Origin: Bacteroidaceae bacterium
GTDB taxonomy: Bacteria > Bacteroidota > Bacteroidia > Bacteroidales > Bacteroidaceae
DNA: 64,000 bases
Assembly: GCA_017556585.1 (NCBI GenBank)
Contig: JAFYMP010000086.1
Coordinates: forward strand, 1-64,000
Reading direction: 5' to 3'
A model generated the notes under the pieces. That model was not told the DNA's origin. It saw nothing but the letters and a program-made list of their open reading frames with translations, and searched no databases. Shown here piece by piece: positions 27,268 to 35,324 of the stretch (positions within the stretch are counted from its first letter, which is position 1; each line of letters opens with the position of its first letter). A program made the translations under genes and the position numbers.

Positions 27268-28170
27268 TCAAAAAGTCTGTTTTCTAAATGCATAAATAAG
27301 TGAACTGCACTTGTCTTTGTTTGAAAGCGATACCCACCATGAGCGCAGTCCCACAAAAAAGCCTCGTATAAATGCAAAACTGTGCCCCATCTCTTTTTCC
27401 GATAGAATGGAAATGTAGAAAGAATCAAAAAACATTCTTTCTCTGTGCATCATTATAAACCCGTTCTCTTTTGCAACCCTTGCTATTACAGAGGGTTTGA
27501 AATGCCAGAGGTGTCTTGGTACGTTATAACCTGCCCAATTGGATTTATAATGTTTTGCATCGGTGGAATTGATGTTTGGAAGTGCCATTACCACAATCCC
27601 ATCGGGCTTAAGAATCTCATGAAATCTCTTTAGCAAAGCATCCGGGTTGTTGTTGTGTTCCAGAACGTGCCACATTGTAACTACATCAAAAGAATTCTCT
27701 TTCAGGTACTCCATCTCTGTTACGTCTATCATTCTGTGGTGGAACAGTTCCAGCGCAAACTGACGTTCCTGATGAAATTTCTCTACCGACGTCACTGACC
27801 AGTTTTTACGAATCATATAGTCTGAAAAGAAGCCTGTTTTTGCACCGTAGTTAAGCAAAGTTCCTCTTTTTCTGTACGATAAGCGTTTTATAAGCCTGTA
27901 CTTACGCCTTAGCATAATCTCTCTTGCAGCATAGTAGAGCAGATTTGTAACTCCTTTTGGCGATTCTCCAAGTTGCAGTTTTTGTTGCAGTCTCTCGTAG
28001 CCGGCTGCCGCTTTATCGGATGGGGCATTGGCAGTATAAACCAAACCACATTCCTTACATTCCAGCAAAGAATAAGATTCACCACTTATCACATTATCAG
28101 TGCAATAAGCGTACTCGCTTTGATGTCTTCCTCCACAAAGAGGACAACTGCCATTAGTATGGATTTCCAT
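27268..28170 (-). CDS. Class I SAM-dependent methyltransferase with an N-terminal zinc-ribbon-like motif
   Basis: The protein has 300 residues. The N-terminus carries two CxxC pairs (CPLCGG and CKECGL) like the zinc-binding start of sugar or quinone methyltransferases. The methyltransferase core has the motif-I region TLLNYGAKTGFFSDYM, the post-I acidic residue (VTSVEKF), and FDVVTMWHVLEHNNNPD. This Methyltransf_23 type is frequent in glycan and natural-product loci, but the substrate is unknown. It is the first gene of the 14-gene minus-strand run, with a good promoter just upstream. Confidence 0.85.
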   Translation of the reverse strand: MEIHTNGSCPLCGGRHQSEYAYCTDNVISGESYSLLECKECGLVYTANAPSDKAAAGYERLQQKLQLGESPKGVTNLLYYAAREIMLRRKYRLIKRLSYRKRGTLLNYGAKTGFFSDYMIRKNWSVTSVEKFHQERQFALELFHHRMIDVTEMEYLKENSFDVVTMWHVLEHNNNPDALLKRFHEILKPDGIVVMALPNINSTDAKHYKSNWAGYNVPRHLWHFKPSVIARVAKENGFIMMHRERMFFDSFYISILSEKEMGHSFAFIRGFFVGLRSWWVSLSNKDKCSSLIYAFRKQTF

Positions 28171-28177
28171 TCTGAAT

Positions 28178-28210
28178 GCAAATATAACACGCGCGACCCC
28201 CCTTTGTCAA
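28178..28210 (-). promoter_or_regulatory. Promoter of the 14-gene minus-strand run
   Basis: On the minus strand the -33 TTG is at 28210-28208 and the -7 TATATTTGC at 28186-28178, with a 21-bp spacer; the -7 ends 7 bp before the start codon at 28170. The spacer contains a G-run and alternating CG (GGGGGGTCGCGCG). Confidence 0.7.
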
Positions 28211-28264
28211 GTTTTTAACAAAAAAAAGCATTACACTACGTGTAAATAGTTTAAATATCGCTAA

Positions 28265-28297
28265 TTGGAATAATTCAACAGAAAAGAGTAACTTTGC
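28265..28297 (+). promoter_or_regulatory. Promoter of miaB
   Basis: The -33 TTG is at 28265-28267 and the -7 TAACTTTGC at 28289-28297 with a 21-bp spacer, a full match to the Bacteroidota consensus. The miaB ATG is at 28328. Confidence 0.8.
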
Positions 28298-28327
28298 AAC
28301 TCCAAACAGATAAAAACGAATTAAGTT

Positions 28328-29671
28328 ATGCAAAATAGCGCGGACACTCCTAACAAGAGACTGTTTATTGAAACTTACGGTTGCCAGATGAATGTAGCCG
28401 ATTCAGAAGTTATTGCCTCCATCATGAAAATGGCGGGATACGATACTGTAGGCGAAATAGAAGATGCCGATGCAGTATTCCTGAACACTTGTTCCATAAG
28501 AGACAATGCCGAACAAAAAATCTGGCACAGGCTTGAAGCGCTTAATGCCATGCGTAAAAAACGCGGTGGCAAACTGATAATTGGCGTTATGGGCTGTATG
28601 GCTGAACGCGTAAAACAGGATCTGATAGAAAATCATCATACCGATGTAGTGGCAGGTCCCGATGCCTATCTCTCACTGCCGGAACTGATAGCTCAGGCAG
28701 AGCTTGGTCATAAGGCCATGAATGTAGAACTATCCACTACAGAAACATACAGGGAAATAATTCCTGAAAGAATTTGTGGTAACGGTATTTCCGGCTTTGT
28801 TTCTATAATGCGTGGATGTAATAATTTTTGTCATTATTGCATAGTTCCATATACTCGCGGAAGGGAACGTAGCAGAGATGTCTCCAGCATACTTGCCGAG
28901 GTTGCAGATTTGCGTGACAGGGGCTTCAAAGAGGTTACCCTGTTAGGTCAGAATGTCAATTCATATAGCTTTAATAATGGCGATGAAATGGTAGATTTTC
29001 CTACTCTGTTGCGCATGGTAGCGCGTTCTGTTCCACAGATGAGAGTACGCTTTACTACTTCTCATCCAAAAGATATGAGCGATGAAACACTGCACGTTAT
29101 TGCAGAGGAACCAAATGTATGTAAACACATTCATCTTCCGGTACAGAGTGGTAGTAATAGAATTTTACAATTGATGAACCGTAAATATACTCGTGAATGG
29201 TATTTGGAAAGAGTAGAAGCCATAAAGAGAATCATACCAGATTGCGGCCTTACTACTGATATGTTTACCGGCTTTTCATCGGAAACAGAAGAGGATCATC
29301 AGCAGACATTAGACCTGATGCGTATCTGTCGTTACGATTCATCGTTTGACTTTAAGTATTCAGAACGTCCGGGAACTTTTGCCAGCCGTCATCTTCCGGA
29401 TGATATATCGGAAGAGGTTAAGATACGCAGATTGAATGAAATGATTGCTCTGCAAAATACATTATCTTTAGAAAATAACAGAGCCTGCATAGGAAAAACT
29501 TATCAGGTTCTTGCAGAGGGATATTCAAAACGTTCCAGAGAGCAGTTGTACGGACGTACCACACAGAACAGAACAGTGGTGTTCGATAAGCAAAATTATC
29601 GTCCGGGTCAATTCTTGGAGGTTACCATAACCGATGCTACTTCTGCAACACTCTTTGGTACACCCGTTTAA
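28328..29671 (+). CDS. miaB: tRNA-2-methylthio-N6-dimethylallyladenosine synthase
   Basis: A 447-residue radical SAM methylthiotransferase that converts i6A37 of tRNA to ms2i6A37. The N-terminal domain holds the auxiliary-cluster cysteines C19, C55 and C90 (TYGCQMN, LNTCSIR, VMGCMAE). The radical SAM motif is C164-x3-C168-x2-C171 (RGCNNFCHYC). A C-terminal TRAM domain follows (about 385-447). The length is standard. It has its own promoter and is divergent from the methyltransferase gene. Confidence 0.97.
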   Translation: MQNSADTPNKRLFIETYGCQMNVADSEVIASIMKMAGYDTVGEIEDADAVFLNTCSIRDNAEQKIWHRLEALNAMRKKRGGKLIIGVMGCMAERVKQDLIENHHTDVVAGPDAYLSLPELIAQAELGHKAMNVELSTTETYREIIPERICGNGISGFVSIMRGCNNFCHYCIVPYTRGRERSRDVSSILAEVADLRDRGFKEVTLLGQNVNSYSFNNGDEMVDFPTLLRMVARSVPQMRVRFTTSHPKDMSDETLHVIAEEPNVCKHIHLPVQSGSNRILQLMNRKYTREWYLERVEAIKRIIPDCGLTTDMFTGFSSETEEDHQQTLDLMRICRYDSSFDFKYSERPGTFASRHLPDDISEEVKIRRLNEMIALQNTLSLENNRACIGKTYQVLAEGYSKRSREQLYGRTTQNRTVVFDKQNYRPGQFLEVTITDATSATLFGTPV

Positions 29672-29721
29672 TTCTTTTTAAAAAAGGTGGTTAATAAGTA
29701 ATAACTGAACGGAATAAAGTT

Positions 29722-29730
29722 TAATTTTGC
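29722..29730 (+). promoter_or_regulatory. -7 element for the CoA-transferase gene
   Basis: TAATTTTGC matches TAnnTTTGC. No clear TTTG is seen 19-22 bp upstream. The ATG is at 29771, giving a leader of about 35 bases. Confidence 0.55.
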
Positions 29731-29770
29731 AACCAATTTGGTAATAGACATAGAATTTAATTAACATAAA

Positions 29771-31252
29771 ATGGGACTTAGAAGGATTTCAGCTGCCGAA
29801 GCAGCATCTTACGTTAAGAACGGTTACAATGTAGGTCTGGGTGGATTTACTCCTGCCGGCACACCTAAAGCCGTTACTGCAGAGATAGGTAAAATGGCTC
29901 ACGAACTTCACGAAAAGGGTGAACCATTCCAGATTAGTGTATTCACAGGTGCATCTACAGGCGATAGCTGCGATGGTATTCTTACCAGAGAAAACGCTAT
30001 CCGTTACCGTGCTCCATACACCACTAACGGTGATTTCCGCAAGGCTGTCAATAGTGGCCTAATTGCATATAATGACATCCACCTGAGCCAGATGGCACAG
30101 GAGTTGCGTTATGGCTTCTTTGGTAAACTGGATATCTGTATTCTGGAAGCATCAGATGTTACAGACGATGGTAAGGTTTGGATTACTGCAGGTGTTGGTA
30201 TTGCTCCTACAGTAGCACGTATGGCCGATAAGGTTATTATTGAACTTAATGCAGCCCACGCTCGTTGCGCAAAAGGTTTGCACGATATCTTTGAATTGCA
30301 AGATCCTCCATACCGCAGAGAGATTCCTGTTTACAAACCAAGTGACAGAATTGGTACAGACTACATACAGTTGGATCCTGCAAAGATTATCGGTGTAGTA
30401 GAGGTTGATATTCCTGATGAATCACGTGGCTTTACCGATCCGGACGATGTAACAATGCAGATTGGTCACAATGTTGCTCAGTTCCTTATCAGCGACATGA
30501 AGCGTGGCATTATCCCATCAACATTCCTGCCATTGCAGAGTGGTGTAGGTAACGTAGCAAATGCTGTTCTTGGTGCTCTGGGTGCAGATCCATCAGTTCC
30601 ATCATTCGAAATGTACACAGAAGTTATTCAGGATTCTGTTATCGATTTGATGCGCGAAGGTCACTGTAAGTTCGGTTCAAGTTCATCACTCAGCGTAAGT
30701 AATGAAACACTGCAGGGTATCTATGACGATATGGACTTCTTCAAAGATAAGTTAGTGCTTCGTCCTACAGAGGTTTCAAACAGCCCTGAAGTAGCTCGTC
30801 GTTTAGGTTTGATAGCAATGAACACAGCTCTCGAAGCTGATATTTACGGTAATGTTAACTCAACTCACGTTTGCGGTACCAAGATGATGAACGGTATTGG
30901 TGGTTCAGGTGACTTTACCCGTAATGCCTTTATATCTATCTTCAGCTGCCCATCAGTAGCTAAGGGTGGAAAGATTAGCGCTATTGTTCCTATGTGTTCA
31001 CACGTTGACCACAACGAACACAGTGTTAAGGTGCTTATTACAGAACAGGGTATTGCTGATTTGCGCGGAAAATCTCCTGAACAGCGTGCAAAGTGCATTA
31101 TTGAAAACTGCGTTCATCCAGACTACAAACAGCTTATGTGGGATTACCTTAAGATCTCACAGAAAGGTCAGACATCACACGCACTTTCTAAGGCATTTGC
31201 TCTGCATCAGGCACTTGCAGAAAAGGGCGATATGCATTTGGCAGAATTCTAA
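29771..31252 (+). CDS. Succinyl-CoA:acetate CoA-transferase (acetyl-CoA hydrolase/transferase family)
   Basis: A 493-residue cytosolic enzyme that transfers CoA between succinyl-CoA (or propionyl-CoA) and acetate, used in succinate/propionate fermentation and acetate metabolism in Bacteroidales. N-terminal ISAAEAASYVKNGYNVGLGGFTPAGTPKAV and the mid-region PLQSGVGNVANAVLGALG are typical of the Cat1/Ach1 group. The catalytic Glu probably lies in FEMYTEVIQDSVIDL. Codon use looks like that of a highly expressed gene. A strong terminator follows at 31276. Confidence 0.9.
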   Translation: MGLRRISAAEAASYVKNGYNVGLGGFTPAGTPKAVTAEIGKMAHELHEKGEPFQISVFTGASTGDSCDGILTRENAIRYRAPYTTNGDFRKAVNSGLIAYNDIHLSQMAQELRYGFFGKLDICILEASDVTDDGKVWITAGVGIAPTVARMADKVIIELNAAHARCAKGLHDIFELQDPPYRREIPVYKPSDRIGTDYIQLDPAKIIGVVEVDIPDESRGFTDPDDVTMQIGHNVAQFLISDMKRGIIPSTFLPLQSGVGNVANAVLGALGADPSVPSFEMYTEVIQDSVIDLMREGHCKFGSSSSLSVSNETLQGIYDDMDFFKDKLVLRPTEVSNSPEVARRLGLIAMNTALEADIYGNVNSTHVCGTKMMNGIGGSGDFTRNAFISIFSCPSVAKGGKISAIVPMCSHVDHNEHSVKVLITEQGIADLRGKSPEQRAKCIIENCVHPDYKQLMWDYLKISQKGQTSHALSKAFALHQALAEKGDMHLAEF

Positions 31253-31275
31253 AATACAGAATATCATAAACAGAA

Positions 31276-31308
31276 CTTCCCGAAGGTTTTCTCCTCCGGG
31301 AAGTTTTT
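31276..31308 (+). terminator. Intrinsic terminator after the CoA-transferase gene
   Basis: CTTCCCGAAGG (31276-31286) pairs with CCTCCGGGAAG (31293-31303), 11 bp with one mismatch and a 6-nt loop, followed by TTTTT. Confidence 0.85.
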
Positions 31309-31316
31309 ATTTCAGT

Positions 31317-31658
31317 TTACTTTGTCAATAGCTGTGATAAATCTATTTCAAGCATTTTTGCTCTTTTAATAAACTGCGGTACCTCCTTACTAAGAAACTC
31401 TTCACGCATCTTCTGTAATACTATCTCTTTGGCATCTGCAGATACATAGTAACCTATGCCACGCTTGTTGTAGATTATACCATCTGTGGTAAGCTTTTCG
31501 TAACTGCGCATAACCGTATTTGGATTCACACCCAAATCGCTTCCCAAATCCCTGACAGACTGAATGCGGTCTTCAGGCAGTAATTCTCCTGCAAGTATTC
31601 GTTCAGATATGTTATCCACAATCTGAAGATATATTGGTTTGTTTTGATTAAAATCCAT
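31317..31658 (-). CDS. GntR-family transcriptional regulator, YtrA type
   Basis: The protein has 113 residues. The N-terminal winged helix-turn-helix is clear: PIYLQIVDNISERILAGELLPEDRI, SVRDLGSDLGVNPNTVMRSYEKL, and GIIYNKRGIGYYVSADA. Only a short C-terminal helix follows, without a large ligand domain, which defines the YtrA subfamily that usually controls adjacent ABC transporter genes. Here the permease and ATPase genes lie just upstream in the same orientation, so it probably autoregulates the operon through the inverted repeat at 33447-33468. Its inducer is unknown. Confidence 0.93.
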   Translation of the reverse strand: MDFNQNKPIYLQIVDNISERILAGELLPEDRIQSVRDLGSDLGVNPNTVMRSYEKLTTDGIIYNKRGIGYYVSADAKEIVLQKMREEFLSKEVPQFIKRAKMLEIDLSQLLTK

Positions 31659-31710
31659 AATTACAATACTGATTCAGTTTATCCAATTTATAATAAAGGT
31701 GCTTTTGGGA

Positions 31711-32586
31711 CTAATGCTTTAAAGTTTTCAGTTTAAACCAAATACCTGTTAGCAACAGAGCATTTATTGTTATATCGAAGATGGTATCGAAAAGCATCAT
31801 TTTATTAAACCAACCAAGTAATAATGCTTTTATTTCTGCTCTACTCATCCCTGCTGTATAAGAGTAGAATAATGAATCTATTTCTTTTATTGTTGGTGCT
31901 AGCAATATAGTTAAGAGAAAGCTGATAACTGTTATAATTGCAACACCACCTAAGAAGGTTTTGATTGCTTTTGATTTTTTAAACACCAATGCACCCAATA
32001 AGAAGAATAGGAATATCATCCAAGTATCATCAATTGCAGATGTCCAATTTATTCTATCAATAATTTCTATAGGTACATCTGCTCCTTCAAATATTAATTC
32101 TGCTTTAGATGATATTTCTGTAATAATACAGTTACCTGTTTCAGGACAAACTAAGCAGATTAAATAATCTACCATTAAATGTCCGGCTATAAATACAATA
32201 GGTATTACAATGCAGCATATCAGAATCATAGAGATAAACTTCTCTAATCTTGATGCGGGCAGCAAAATAAAATCGCTACCTGTATTTTTATCGGTCAATC
32301 CACCATAACATTTGGCCGGTGCGGTAAAAATTATAATAGTAAATGCCGTCACCATCATAGAAACTCTACTTCCTGCATTAGCGTGAACCCATTCAATATC
32401 TACCCCATTTAACATGTCTTGCCAACTATAATTATATATTGTATTTACAAGTCCTACTACAATATATGAAATCAGACCGCCCAAGATTAGAATAATCATA
32501 GACCATCTGTAGTTTGCTATAGCGTTCTTAATGTCTGTAACAAAATAGTTACCGAATCTTTTAAAATCAAATATGTCGTTATTCAT
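31711..32586 (-). CDS. ABC transporter membrane protein (permease)
   Basis: The protein has 291 residues and about six hydrophobic segments (for example around 31-52, 88-106, 130-152, 196-212, 216-238 and 270-287). No family motif beyond an ABC-2-like layout is recognised. It sits between the ABC ATPase (10 bp upstream) and the YtrA-type regulator (52 bp downstream), so it is presumably the membrane half of the same transporter. The substrate could be a peptide, drug or lipid; nothing in the sequence decides this. Confidence 0.75.
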   Translation of the reverse strand: MNNDIFDFKRFGNYFVTDIKNAIANYRWSMIILILGGLISYIVVGLVNTIYNYSWQDMLNGVDIEWVHANAGSRVSMMVTAFTIIIFTAPAKCYGGLTDKNTGSDFILLPASRLEKFISMILICCIVIPIVFIAGHLMVDYLICLVCPETGNCIITEISSKAELIFEGADVPIEIIDRINWTSAIDDTWMIFLFFLLGALVFKKSKAIKTFLGGVAIITVISFLLTILLAPTIKEIDSLFYSYTAGMSRAEIKALLLGWFNKMMLFDTIFDITINALLLTGIWFKLKTLKH

Positions 32587-32596
32587 AGTTGCTATA

Positions 32597-33427
32597 TTAT
32601 TTCTTGTTAAACATATTCTTAACTACATCTTTATGCAAATGTACAGCATTGAAAAGTGCCTCAATATTTACTTTACTTTCCAAACCCTCTTCATTCACTC
32701 TTACCTGAATAGCCCCGCCCGGAATCATCTCTGCATAGAGAGCATCCGGAACTACTTCTGTTGAATAGTCAAAATAGAGTTTTTCAGTAATTTCCTGAAT
32801 AGAGGCATTCAAAAGCACATCTTGTTTATCTAATATGATAATAGGATCTATAATGTTTTCTAAATCTCTAACCTGGTGAGTAGATATAAGAATGGTGCTA
32901 TCTTCTGATGTAAATTTGGTCAGTGCCTTTCTGAACTGAGCCTTGGAAGGGATATCAAGTCCGTTAGTTGGTTCATCCATAATCAGATATTTACAGTTGC
33001 AGGCAAGCGCAAAACTGATATAGGTCTTTTTAAGTTGTCCCAATGACATTTTATCCATACGGCGCTGCGGATCGTTTTCAAGCAGCTGCATAATCTGATT
33101 AAAATGGTCCAGACTAAACTTACTCCAGAACTTGCCACGATCTTTTGCAAAATCTATAGCTTTGTAGCGCACGGGTGCAACCACATCGGGCAGATAGAAA
33201 ATGTTTTCAAGAAATGAGGGTTGTCTGTCATACGGTTTTTTGCCGTCAACTAAAATAGAACCGATTTGTGGTGCTTTTAAACCTGCAATCAAAGTAAGGA
33301 GTGTGGTTTTTCCCACTCCGTTTTCTCCTAAAAGGCCATAAATTTTGCCCTCTTCCATTTTGAAAGATATGCCTTTCAAAACATCATAGTTTCCATAACT
33401 GAAACTTAAATCTTCAATTTTTATCAT
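32597..33427 (-). CDS. ABC transporter ATP-binding protein
   Basis: The protein has 276 residues. Walker A is GENGVGKT (34-41), Walker B is YLIMDEP (146-152), and the switch His lies in ISTHQVRD. The signature loop reads MSLGQLKK (126-133) rather than LSGGQ, a variation known in exporters paired with YtrA-type regulators. The C-terminal 50 residues are an accessory extension. It is the first gene of the operon, directly behind a promoter with an inverted-repeat operator. Confidence 0.92.
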   Translation of the reverse strand: MIKIEDLSFSYGNYDVLKGISFKMEEGKIYGLLGENGVGKTTLLTLIAGLKAPQIGSILVDGKKPYDRQPSFLENIFYLPDVVAPVRYKAIDFAKDRGKFWSKFSLDHFNQIMQLLENDPQRRMDKMSLGQLKKTYISFALACNCKYLIMDEPTNGLDIPSKAQFRKALTKFTSEDSTILISTHQVRDLENIIDPIIILDKQDVLLNASIQEITEKLYFDYSTEVVPDALYAEMIPGGAIQVRVNEEGLESKVNIEALFNAVHLHKDVVKNMFNKK

Positions 33428-33446
33428 TGTTATTTTTACTTTTTGA

Positions 33447-33468
33447 GTGTACTACATCACTAATACAC
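33447..33468 (-). promoter_or_regulatory. Inverted-repeat operator, likely for the YtrA-type GntR regulator
   Basis: GTGTACTA-CATCAC-TAATACAC (plus-strand reading) has 8-bp arms with one mismatch and a 6-bp spacer. With the flanking A and T it extends to 24 bp. It lies directly downstream of the -7 element of the ABC-GntR operon, around the start of transcription, where a bound repressor would block it. Confidence 0.6.
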
Positions 33469-33469
33469 T

Positions 33470-33502
33470 GCAAAGGTGAAACAATATTTTCATTCCACCA
33501 AA
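33470..33502 (-). promoter_or_regulatory. Promoter of the ABC-GntR operon
   Basis: On the minus strand the -33 TTTG is at 33502-33499 and the -7 CACCTTTGC (one mismatch to TAnnTTTGC) at 33478-33470, with a 20-bp spacer. Confidence 0.6.
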
Positions 33503-33583
33503 TTTTTTTCAAAGTTTTTATATTCAGCAGATTTTGAAATCCGAATAAAAAATACTTTTTTTGCAATAAAATTAGTATTAGCT

Positions 33584-33997
33584 ATGAAATCCACAGATAT
33601 ACCAAAGGGAAATACTCGTGAAGATATAGAGATTAGAAGAAATATTATCTCAAGATTCTATCATGAATGGAAAGTTCAGAATCCAACTCAAAGACGATTC
33701 AATTTATCTTTAAAAGAATATATTAATATTCGTTTTGTTTCTATTACAGAAACTTGTACTCATGCATCAAGATCATATTATTCAACATTAGCAGTTCTTC
33801 AATTAGATGCTATATTAACCAACGCTAAAAGAGTCTCAACTGTAAGAACCAAAAAAAACAATAATCAAAAACTCTTTGAAAAGATTATAGTAATGCAATA
33901 CGATTGTGTTGGGATTGGTATTGTAAAGATGACAGTTGGAGTTCGTAGAAGAAATCACGAAAAAGTTCAGTATTGTATTACTGCGATGAAAATATAG
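33584..33997 (+). CDS. Conserved Bacteroidota protein of unknown function
   Basis: The protein has 137 residues from ATG 33584 (MKSTDIPKGNTREDIEIRR); the reading frame is open further upstream, but that part overlaps the AT-rich promoter region. It is basic, without signal peptide or TM helices, and includes KEYINIRFVSITETCTHAS and a C-terminal MTVGVRRRNHEKVQYCITAM. I recall similar small basic proteins in Bacteroides genomes, without known function. It is AT-rich compared with its neighbours and stands alone between the ABC operon and the 6S-like RNA, converging on the latter. Confidence 0.7.
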   Translation: MKSTDIPKGNTREDIEIRRNIISRFYHEWKVQNPTQRRFNLSLKEYINIRFVSITETCTHASRSYYSTLAVLQLDAILTNAKRVSTVRTKKNNNQKLFEKIIVMQYDCVGIGIVKMTVGVRRRNHEKVQYCITAMKI

Positions 33998-34007
33998 TGA
34001 GATACAT

Positions 34008-34035
34008 AAAAAAGGAGGTCTTTGAAAAACCTCCT
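34008..34035 (-). terminator. Intrinsic terminator of the 6S-like RNA
   Basis: On the minus strand AGGAGGT (34035-34029) pairs with ACCTCCT (34019-34013), followed by TTTTT. It could also help end the convergent gene at 33997. Confidence 0.85.
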
Positions 34036-34148
34036 CTTATATCTTGCCCCAAGATAACGCAATCGATGTTTACCTAATATGGTGAGGCTCGAGGCGGGGA
34101 CTTTGCACTTAGCGAAATACCTCATCAGCATTGCGGTTTATATCTTGC
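34008..34148 (-). ncRNA. 6S-like small RNA (possible Bacteroidales-1/6S homologue)
   Basis: A transcript of about 140 nt is bounded by a -7 element (TACCTTTG, 34158-34151) and a strong terminator. The ends pair as a long interrupted rod: 34147-34141 with 34056-34050 (7 bp), 34135-34130 with 34063-34058 (6 bp), then an asymmetric internal bubble, then 34124-34120 with 34087-34083 (5 bp) closing a 32-nt apical region. A closing stem, central bubble and apical hairpin is the 6S RNA layout. There is no useful coding potential. The 6S identity is inferred from architecture; RNase P RNA, tmRNA and SRP RNA signatures are absent. Confidence 0.6.
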
Positions 34149-34150
34149 GA

Positions 34151-34158
34151 CAAAGGTA
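34151..34158 (-). promoter_or_regulatory. -7 element of the 6S-like RNA
   Basis: On the minus strand TACCTTTG matches TAnnTTTG exactly. No TTTG is present at the usual -33 distance. Confidence 0.6.
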
Positions 34159-34220
34159 GCAAAAAAATATTACAAACATATTTTATTTACACCGAAATTG
34201 AAATCTGAATGTGCATAGTT

Positions 34221-35216
34221 CTAAAGCCAGCCGTTGGATTTGTACCATTCTACGGTCTCTTTTACGCCACGCTGTAACGGGTAGTCGGGGGTAAAATCCA
34301 GCTCCTGCTGCAGCGCTGTTATATCGCACAGCCAGTTTCTCTGTGCCACTATATGGTATTTGTCCCTGTTCAGCGTAAAAGTTTTGCCAAACAGTGCAGC
34401 TACTCCACCCAATGTGTGGCATATTATCCATACCAATGGTAGTGGGCACTTTAGGTTAATTATCCATTTGTAACCAAATTCAGCAGCTATAAGATTACCA
34501 AACTCTGTACTGCTATATTGGTTTCCGTCGCTTACAAAATAGCAACGCTTTTGCACCTCTTTATCTATGGCGGAATAGATGGCTTTTACCAAATCCTTTA
34601 CATATATAAAGGTGATAGATTGTCTTTTTATGCCGGAAATAAAGTTGAAACGGTATTTTATGCTCTTAGCCATCAGATAGTAATCTTTATCGCGTGGGCC
34701 ATAAACACCTGTAGGACGGAATATTACATAATTCAGCCCGGGAATGCTCTTTAGATATATCTCAGTTTTAAGTTTACTCTTTCCGTAGTTGGTCTCTGGA
34801 CTCTGGATGTCGTTCTCTTTTATGGTTTCAAAAGGCTCTTTTTCGTGAACCGCTCCGTATGTTCCCAATGTACTCATATAGATGAATTGTTCAGGAAGCA
34901 TTCCGGCATTGCTCAATGCATTGATCAGTAGTTTGGTAACGGCATAATTCCCCTCTTCAAACCCCTTTTTGTTGTGGCTTTTGGTTACTCCTGCTGTGTG
35001 TATAATAACATCGAAAGCGCCTATTTCCGATAGAGTGTTGATGATACTCTTTTCCGATGAATAATCTATTTGCAGAAGATGCACCTTTTTTTCATCAATA
35101 TAGCTGCAATTGCTGCCACGCCTTACAGCAGCCCACATATCGTATCCTCTGCGTAGCCCCTCTTCTATAACGAAACTGCCTATAAATCCGTTTGCACCTG
35201 TAACCAATATCTTCAT
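34221..35216 (-). CDS. NAD-dependent epimerase/dehydratase (extended SDR)
   Basis: The protein has 331 residues. The N-terminal nucleotide-binding motif is TGANGFIG (TGxxGxxG), and the active-site YxxxK is in TNYGKSKLK, with the preceding STLGTYGAV Ser/Thr block. This fold acts on nucleotide sugars or similar substrates (epimerisation, dehydration, reduction). The C-terminal part contains a long hydrophobic stretch (CPLPLVWIICHTLGGVAALF), typical of Bacteroidota members of the group. No sugar-nucleotide gene is directly adjacent, so the substrate is open. Confidence 0.9.
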   Translation of the reverse strand: MKILVTGANGFIGSFVIEEGLRRGYDMWAAVRRGSNCSYIDEKKVHLLQIDYSSEKSIINTLSEIGAFDVIIHTAGVTKSHNKKGFEEGNYAVTKLLINALSNAGMLPEQFIYMSTLGTYGAVHEKEPFETIKENDIQSPETNYGKSKLKTEIYLKSIPGLNYVIFRPTGVYGPRDKDYYLMAKSIKYRFNFISGIKRQSITFIYVKDLVKAIYSAIDKEVQKRCYFVSDGNQYSSTEFGNLIAAEFGYKWIINLKCPLPLVWIICHTLGGVAALFGKTFTLNRDKYHIVAQRNWLCDITALQQELDFTPDYPLQRGVKETVEWYKSNGWL

Positions 35217-35257
35217 AGCGAAAGCGAATTTACTCTGTTTTTATAATTTATGATTCG

Positions 35258-35292
35258 TTTTGCATCATTTATTTTGTTTTTATATATCTTCG
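35258..35292 (+). promoter_or_regulatory. Promoter of the RNase R gene
   Basis: The -33 TTTTG is at 35258-35262 and the -7 TATCTTCG at 35285-35292, with a 22-bp spacer. It lies inside the longest open frame (from 35250), so translation should begin at 35325 or 35355. Confidence 0.6.
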
Positions 35293-35324
35293 TAGTGATT
35301 TTAAACATTAAAAACAGAAATACT

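Noticed and set aside
28201..28260. Intrinsic terminator between miaB and the divergent methyltransferase gene
   Set aside because: The T-rich and A-rich stretches there lack a stem; the region is better explained as two divergent promoters.
34183..34449. 88-residue minus-strand frame at the end of the epimerase gene
   Set aside because: It is an alternative frame within the real epimerase gene, which has clear SDR motifs.
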